A stretch of 64,000 nucleotides of DNA, from NCBI GenBank assembly GCA_003586115.2, contig QVOM02000103.1:8814567-8878566 (forward strand), given 5' to 3'. Positions 58,411 to 64,000 of this stretch are shown piece by piece; position 1 is the first letter of the stretch, and each line of letters opens with the position of its first letter. The translations under genes were made by a program, and so were the position numbers. The notes below the pieces were generated by a model. It was not told the origin of the DNA and did not search any database. It worked only from the letters and a program-made list of their open reading frames with translations. This DNA is from Salvator merianae. Lineage: Eukaryota; Chordata; Lepidosauria; Squamata; Teiidae.

Positions 58411-60105
58411 TTAAAAATCAACTATTGGGTTAAAAGCCTTCCGGAATAAAAATGTTTGTACCTGCTTACGGAAGGCAGGAAGAGATGGGACCGTCCTGGC
58501 CTCCATGGGGAGGGAGTTCCAAAGCTTGGGGGACGCCACTGAAAAGGCCCTCACTCTTGTTCCTACTAACCAGATCTGGGAAGGAGGTGGTACAGAGAGA
58601 AGGGCCTCAGAAGCTGATCTAAGCAGCCTGGCAGGCTCATAGAGGACAAGACGATCTTTCAGGTATCCTGGTCCTAAGCCATTTAGTGCTTTATAGGTTA
58701 AAACAGCCAGTTTAAATTGTGCCCGGAAAGGAATTGGTAGCCAGTGGAGCTCTTCCAATAAGGGAGTTGTACGCTCCCTGTAACTAGCACCAGTTAACAA
58801 CCTGGCCACTGTTCTTTGAACCAGCTTGAATTTCTGGATGCTTTTCGCTGGTAGCCCCACATAGAGGGCACTACAGTAATCGAACCAGGATGTAACCAAA
58901 GCGTGAATCACTGTGGCCAGATCAGGCTTCTCCAAAAACGGGCACAGTTGCCGCACTAGTTTCAACTGTGCAAAGGCACTCCTGGACACTGCTGAAGCCT
59001 GAGCTTCCATGCTCAGAGAGTAATCCAGGAGTACCCCCAAACTACGGACCTGCATTCTCAGAGGGGGGGTAACCCCATCCAACACTGGCTGAAACCCTAT
59101 TCTTATATCTAACTTCCGGCTGACCAGGAGTACCTTTGTTTTATCTGCATTAAGTTTCATCTTGTTCACTTTCATCAAGTCTGTTACAGCTTCCAGGCAT
59201 CGGTTTATCACATGCTCAGCTTCCTTGGAGTCTAGTGGAAATGAATAGTAAAGCTGGGTATCATCAGTGTACTGATGACATTTCACCCCAAAACTCCTAA
59301 TGATTTCTCCCAATGGTTTCATGTAGGTATTGAATAACATAGGGGACAGGACTGAACCCTGAGGTACCCCGCAGTTCAGTGGCCACAGATTCGAACAATA
59401 ATCCCCCAGCAGAACTTTTTGATACCGCCCCTCCAAAAAGGAGCGGAACCATTGTAACACAATACCTCCAACCCCCAGCCCAACTAAACGGCCAAGGAGG
59501 ACACCATGATCAATGGTGTCAAAGGCCGCCGAAAGATGTAGCAGAATCAGCAATGATACATTCCCTTTGTCTAATTCCAGGCGTAGGTCATCTACCAGAG
59601 CGACCAGGGCTGTCTCTGTACCATAGCCTGGTCTAAAACCAGATTGGCACGGATCAAGAAAGTCTGTCTCATCTAAAAGACCCTGGAGTTGGGAGGCCAC
59701 CACACATTCCAGTACCTTTCCCAGGAACGGCAGGTTGGAGACTGGTCTATAATTGTTTAATATAGTAGGATCTAGGGATGGCTTCTTCAACAGTGGTCTA
59801 ACCACTGCCTCCTTCAGACCTACAGGGACAGTACCTTGTTGCAAGGAGGCATTAATCACTATCCCGATCCACTCAGTCAAGTCTTTTCTGGCCTGTTTGA
59901 TTAGCCAGGATGGACAGGGGTCTAGTACACAAGTGGTGGGTCTCACTTCCCCAAGGATCTTGTCCACAACCTCGGGCTGCACTAATTGAAATGTATTCAT
60001 TAATGCTGGACCTGTAAGGGCTGGCATTATCTCTGCTGGACCTGCTACACTATTAGAGTCCAGCTCAGAACGAATCTGGGTAATCTTTCCTGAAAAATGG
60101 CGCAC
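58411..60105 (-). pseudogene. L2 reverse transcriptase and C-terminal domain, 564 codons open
   Basis: The protein would copy the element's RNA at a nicked chromosomal site. Visible motifs are LNNYRPVSNLPFLGKVLE (about 116-133), QSGFRPGYGTETAL (154-167), motif A LLHLSAAFDTIDH (188-200), motif B CGVPQGSVLSPMLF (245-258), motif C YTDDTQLY (279-286), then LGVLLDYSL, ALVTSWFDYC and LEELHWLP. Motif A has His at residue 190 where the catalytic Asp belongs (codon at 59536-59538), and motif C is YTDD instead of YADD. The frame is long and clean, but the motif A change should abolish polymerisation. The first Met here is arbitrary, because the real frame starts upstream in the endonuclease and is broken by a frameshift at about 60110-60170. 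Confidence 0.85.
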
Positions 60106-60173
60106 AAATTCTTCACAGCGATCTGGTATGTGGTTCTCATATTCTATTGGGGATGGTTTTAACAGATCTCTGA

Positions 60174-60530
60174 CTACTCGAAACAGCTCTGCAGGTCGGT
60201 TGTAAGCAGAGGCAATACTGCCAGCCAGATATAACTTCTTTGCAGCTTGTATAGCTCTCGTATAGGCCTTAAGATATTGTTTTGCTTGTTTTTATCAGAT
60301 TTGTTTAGTATTTTTCTCCACTGTTGCTCAGGTCTCCTTCTCTCACGCTTCATGGCTCTTAGGTCCTTAGAAAACCATGGAGCTGGCTTAAGCCTCCTGT
60401 GTGAGAAGGGACGCTTAGGTGCAATCGTGTCTAATGCCCTGGTCACTTTCCTATTCCAGAAGTCAACCAGGACTTCGACTGGGGCATTTGCCAAGGCAGT
60501 GGGGAATTCCCCAAGAGCCTTAAGAGCCAA
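60174..60530 (-). pseudogene. L2 linker region between endonuclease and RT
   Basis: A 118-codon piece in the same frame as 60540-60938. It contains RKVTRALDTIAPKRPFSHRR and PAPWFSKDLRAMKRERRRPE, a basic linker typical of L2/CR1 ORF2 proteins. It is preceded by a single TAA stop and followed by the shift into the RT frame. Confidence 0.75.
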
Positions 60531-60539
60531 AGATTCCCC

Positions 60540-60938
60540 TTAAGAATCTTTCCGGATCCATGAGTTTCCTGGGGCGGGCCAACTTAACAGGAGCACCTTC
60601 CTTGCGGAGGTTCTGGGTTCCAACAAGTCTAAATTTGACCAGGATAATGGAACTGTACAAAGTCCTTCAATTCTGAGATCACTGTCATCTTTCCCACAAG
60701 AAAATACAAGCTCTAAAGTGTGTCCACCCACATGAGTGGGGCTAGAGACAAGCTGGGACAATCCCATGGTAGTCAATCCAGACATGAAATTTTGGGCTGC
60801 ACCTGAGAGGGTAGTTTCAGCATGAATGTTGAAGTCCCCGAGCATCATAAGTTGCTGAGATTCTAAGACCACCTCAGAGATAACCTTGATCAGGTTTGAA
60901 AGGGAGGTTGTTAAGCAGAGAGGTGGCCTGTAGACCAA
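60540..60938 (-). pseudogene. L2 endonuclease domain, C-terminal part
   Basis: A 132-codon piece of an apurinic-like endonuclease, the enzyme that nicks target DNA for LINE insertion. It shows VYRPP and LMMLGDFNIHAE (the conserved Asp/Asn metal-site motif GDFN), then a segment with SSPTHVGGHTLELVFSCG, which matches the 'PTHxxGHTLDLVF' region of the family. The N-terminal catalytic half is missing because of 5' truncation at 61062, although an upstream piece reads on to about 61055. Confidence 0.8.
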
Positions 60939-61069
60939 TAAAATCCCTAACCTGTCTCAGCTGCACACCTTTAAATATAAACATTCAAACCCTTCAGATT
61001 GTGAGATAGGGCGGCTAACTAGAGGGATCTCATCCCGGTAGACCACTGCAACTCCGCCTCCCTACATTT

Positions 61070-61780
61070 ACCTCAACACTTTTTCTTATTACTTCTTCCT
61101 GCCTTGATGTATCCATTCACAGCTGCCAACTTACTATCTCACTTCACTTTTCCTGCCTTAACATTTATTCAGTAGAAAAATATAACCCCTTTTCCGAAAT
61201 AAAAATTCATGCCAGGCATAATATGCCTGACATCCCACTCACCCCCAACAAAACTTCTCCCAACCTAGAAGTAATTGAGTCAATGAGGGCCTGGCCTGAC
61301 TGGGTTTGCCTGATGGAAACATTTCACCAGCCTAGGGGCTTGAACCTCCATCACGTCCCTTCAGCACTGTTCAGCCAGAGGAAAATGCTTCCCATTGACA
61401 CAGTATTGCAGTTTATTGTGGAAGACCCATGAGTCCAAAACATCCATAATCTCAAAATGTTCCTGGCCACCAACCATCAGGGGTGGCGCCAGCTGTTTTT
61501 GGTGCCAGTTGGATGACAGGATGATGTGGAACACACCATAAGGCCTCTCCAGATGATCTCAGGGCTCTCCCAGGGTCATTGTTTAAGGTACCAATTTTAC
61601 ATCATGACAGTGGTGTAATATTTCCCTCTCATTTGTTTAATTACATATATATTTTCACCCTTCCATGGTAAACCTTTCACTACAGTAATCTTGCCACTGT
61701 TAGTTTTATATCATGAGTCTTAGAGCTTCTTCCATACCATGTATGAAAGGAGGTTCTAACTTTCCCTGCAGGGCAGAGTC
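61070..61780. other. stretch without a recognisable gene
   Basis: This lies between the L2 and the Ty3/gypsy remnant. It may include degraded parts of the latter, but I see no motif. Confidence 0.4.
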
Positions 61781-62995
61781 TCTTTTCATCTAACTCCATG
61801 TAATTGCTTTTAACTCCAAATAGCTGGGAGTAAACATTTGTCTATCACTTTCTCTTGCTGAGATAGATGAATCAGCTAGGAAATTCATTGTCCCTGGCAT
61901 GTATTTTAGTTGGAAATTGAATTTGTAGAAGAACTGATCCCATGAAATCTGCCCTGCACTCAGCTTTCTTGGTGTTTTCAATTCCTCTAGATTGAAGTGC
62001 TTTACCCCTCCAAGTGATGGTGCTGCTTTACCAGCGCCTGTTCGATGACCGCTGTCTCCTTCTCCAATATCGGCCAGTTTCTTTGTCTGGGAGTAATTTT
62101 TGCATCAGATACCCACATGGACTCAGCTGCTGCTCCCCTCCCCTTTGCAACAGCACTGCCCCCAAAGGCCACATCACTGCCATCCACCTGCACCTCAAAG
62201 GGTTTGTCTGGATCTGGGTGCATTAAAATTGGCTCTCTGGTAAACAATTATTTAAGCATCTCAAATTCCTGCTGGCATTCTGGAGTCTCCAGCTGAGCTT
62301 CCATGGGGACATCTGCTCTTTTACAACTCCAGAGTGTCCTTAGTTCTTAACAGGTTGGTTAGTGACAGTTTTTTTTCAGTATCTTCCAGATTAACTCAAC
62401 ATGCAATTTATAGTATTTTGAATACAAAAGTACATTGCCCAGGTAAACCAGTGCCATTATTTATAAAAATTCATAGATCACGTCATTAATTAATTTGGTG
62501 AAGTGGCCACCCTAATGAAACTTCTTTCCAGGTTTATGTCTAAAAACTGCCTTAGCACCACCATTTCTACTTAAGTAATGGGGGTCAGCCTGATCTTTAG
62601 TAGTTTGACTCCTGGAATAATCCCAATGGGACAGTCAGATCTTTGGTGAGGGAGCAAGCTGTCTTATTCCCTTTTTTTCAAATATTTCCTTTAAGTCTGC
62701 ATATTTTAGAGGGAGTTCCGTGTCCTCCTCTCTAATCATGATTTCCCAAGAAGATGGACACTGCCTCAGGTTCATTGCTCATCTTGCATCCCTCCATTGC
62801 CCCACAAGTTCCCTTTGTGTGTGCTCTGCGACAGGCTTCTGGAAAACTCATGCTTTCTTTGCCCCAATCTACTTAAGGGCTATGATGTCTTAGCCAATCC
62901 AGCCCTAAGATGATGGAGTGTCCTACTAAGAGGTCCACATTGAACTGGATCATCTCCCAGAGACTTCCTACCTGTAATATCATTGAGACTGCATG
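61780..62995 (-). mobile_element. Ty3/gypsy retrotransposon fragment (protease end to RNase H), degraded
   Basis: Minus-strand order fits Ty3/gypsy pol. The end of an aspartic protease domain lies near 62905-62960 (VGHSIILGLDWLRHH). An inter-domain piece near 62670-62700 (LKEIFEKKGIRQLAP) follows. The RT remnant near 62440-62470 (ALVYLGNVLLYSK) has the catalytic YxDD degraded to YLGN. RNase H lies at 62002-62247 (PFEVQVDGSDVAFGGSAVA, RNWPILEKE), and a piece at 61790-61981 (SWDQFFYKFNFQLKYMPG, NFLADSS) ends RNase H. The RT core is mostly deleted, and stops and shifts are frequent. Wording is closest to the sushi-like vertebrate lineage. No long terminal repeats were found. Confidence 0.75.
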
Positions 62996-63012
62996 TTAGC
63001 TCCATGTGTCTC

Positions 63013-63075
63013 TCTTTACTTTACTTTACTTTACTTTACTTTACTTTACTTTACTTTACTTTACTTTACTTTACT
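63013..63075. repeat. (CTTTA)n tract, 3' tail of an L2-type LINE
   Basis: About twelve pentamers of tttac/cttta lie at the 3' end of the minus-strand LINE that continues to the window edge. Confidence 0.92.
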
Positions 63076-64000
63076 TATTAATTTCAATTTCTACCCCACC
63101 CTGTACCAAGGGGTTCCAGGGCAGCTTACAAAAACATACCAAAAAACAATTACAATAAAAACACCATAAAAACATTATAAAACATCATAAAACATGCAAA
63201 AAGCTTACAAAGCTTATAAAAACTATTACAGTAAAAATACCATAAAAACATTATAAAAACATCATAAAAATATTTCATGGGCCCTACCACAAAACCACCC
63301 TCACCCAACAATACAACAGTCCAGCAGCAATGAGGGGGGCTTCTTAGAGGGTCAAGGACCCTCTGTGCCTAGGCAAAGAGAAAGGACTTTACCAGGCACC
63401 AAAACCCAAACAGGGATGTCACCTGGCGAATCTCAGTAGGGAGGCTGTTCCACAACCTGGGGGCAGCCACAGAGAAAATCCTCCCCCTCACACACACCCT
63501 TGCACTAATGCAGGAGAAGGGACCACCAGGAGGGATTCCCCCTGTGACCTCAGCGTGTGGGCAGGCAAATATGGGTGGAGGCGCTCCTTCAGGTAGGCAG
63601 AGCCCAAACCATTTAGGGCTTTATAGACCAAAGTCAACACTTTGAATTGAGCCCGGAAACTTCTTGGAAGCCAGTGAAGATTTTTCAGAACCGACGAGAT
63701 ATGCACATGGCCTGGTTGACCCGATAGCAGACGAGCTGTAGCATTCTGCACCAGCTCCAGTTTCCAGATCGTCTTCAAAGGTAGCCCCATGTAGAGTGCG
63801 TTACAGTAGTCCAAATGGGAGGTTACCAAGGCATGCAGAACTGTGGCCAGGTCCCCCACGTCCAAATATGGACGAAGCTGCCGAACCAGTCAGAGCCTCT
63901 GGTAGGCTTCCCTGGCCAACGCTGGCACATGTAATTCAAGGGACAGCGATGAATCCAGGAGGACCCCCAGGTCTCGCACCCAGTCCCTTAGAGGAAGAAC
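63076..64000 (-). mobile_element. L2-type LINE, 3' end, continuing beyond the window
   Basis: The minus-strand frame at 63488-63865 gives VLHALVTSHLDYCNALYMGL, LNGLGSAYLKERL and related C-terminal L2 protein text. It continues upstream to 64000 through degenerate 'LRDWVRDLGVLLDSS' sequence. The 3' untranslated region has 'ctgccctggaaccccttgg' and ends in the (TAAAG)n tail. It is a different subfamily from the copy at 58173: the 3' region and tail repeat differ, although the proteins are alike. Only the last part of the coding region is inside the window. Confidence 0.82.

Larger units (their letters stand above)
58173..61062 (-). mobile_element. L2-clade LINE, 2.9 kb, 5'-truncated in the endonuclease
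   Basis: On the minus strand the element starts inside the endonuclease (GGGVAVVYR near 61055). It runs through LGDFNIHAE and a linker with KPAPWFSKDLRAMKRERR, then a complete reverse transcriptase and C-terminal region. It ends in a 3' untranslated region with 'cgccttgagtccctttttt' and a (TAAA)n tail (plus strand 58171-58204). TACATTT at 58166-58172 and again at 61063-61069 is a probable target duplication. Only one in-frame stop (60538-60540) and one frameshift (between 60174 and 60105) interrupt the coding region, so it is fairly young. Confidence 0.88.

Noticed and set aside
59379..59989. Plus-strand frames opposite the L2 reverse transcriptase
   Set aside because: Shadows of the 564-codon minus-strand frame.
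1..64000. CRISPR arrays, bacterial operons, tRNA or rRNA genes
   Set aside because: No regularly spaced direct repeats with unique spacers, no cloverleaf with matching B-box text that I could support, and the repeat content is clearly vertebrate.

Overview
The window looks like an intergenic or deep-intronic stretch of a reptile genome, most likely a squamate (lizard or snake). It is AT-rich overall and has no multi-exon host gene that I can recognise. It carries recognisable L2, CR1 and L1 LINEs side by side, a Ty3/gypsy remnant, and many GC-rich non-autonomous DNA transposons of hAT character. Among amniotes that mix is most typical of squamates. The species call is inference; the element classes are read from the sequence. 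Almost every open reading frame of 60-190 codons lies in a transposon or is a chance frame.

Layout. 1-7340: mostly unremarkable DNA with old repeat fragments, a 5' L1-like piece with an ORF1-type coiled coil (2395-4187) and a long imperfect inverted repeat (about 6740-7022). 7377-8457: a complete hAT-type element with a perfect 8-bp target duplication; its interior alternates in orientation about every 107 bp. 8480-16192: quiet DNA, a 139-nt hairpin (11375-11513) and several GC-rich non-autonomous elements. 16195-19189: a CR1 fragment and a 1.2-kb element (copy A), followed by a shorter element. 19540-24450: a LINE nest. An antisense L1 3' end is followed by an L2; into that L2 a processed retrocopy of YIF1B has inserted on the minus strand, with 17-bp flanking duplications, a poly(A) tract and a polyadenylation signal. 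A second L2 3' fragment follows.

24450-40300: largely featureless DNA with short DNA elements, an unassigned envelope-like reading frame (27766-28104) and a broken, intron-less, protein-like segment that may be an old viral insertion (about 33150-33500). 40300-44411: an L1 ORF2 3' half, copy B of the 1.2-kb element joined to the end of another family, and a CR1 3' end with its 8-bp terminal repeat. 45084-45673 is an apparently perfect 295-bp tandem duplication. 45760-58160: quiet DNA plus short hAT-like elements. 58173-61062 is a 2.9-kb L2 with a 564-codon reading frame. A Ty3/gypsy fragment and a second L2 subfamily complete the window.

There is no operon, pathway or cooperating gene set here. 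The genes interact only by nested insertion. The most informative items are the YIF1B retrocopy with a 37-nt GT...AG insert at its only frame break, the palindromic array in the hAT-type element, the possible viral insertion, and the perfect tandem duplication.
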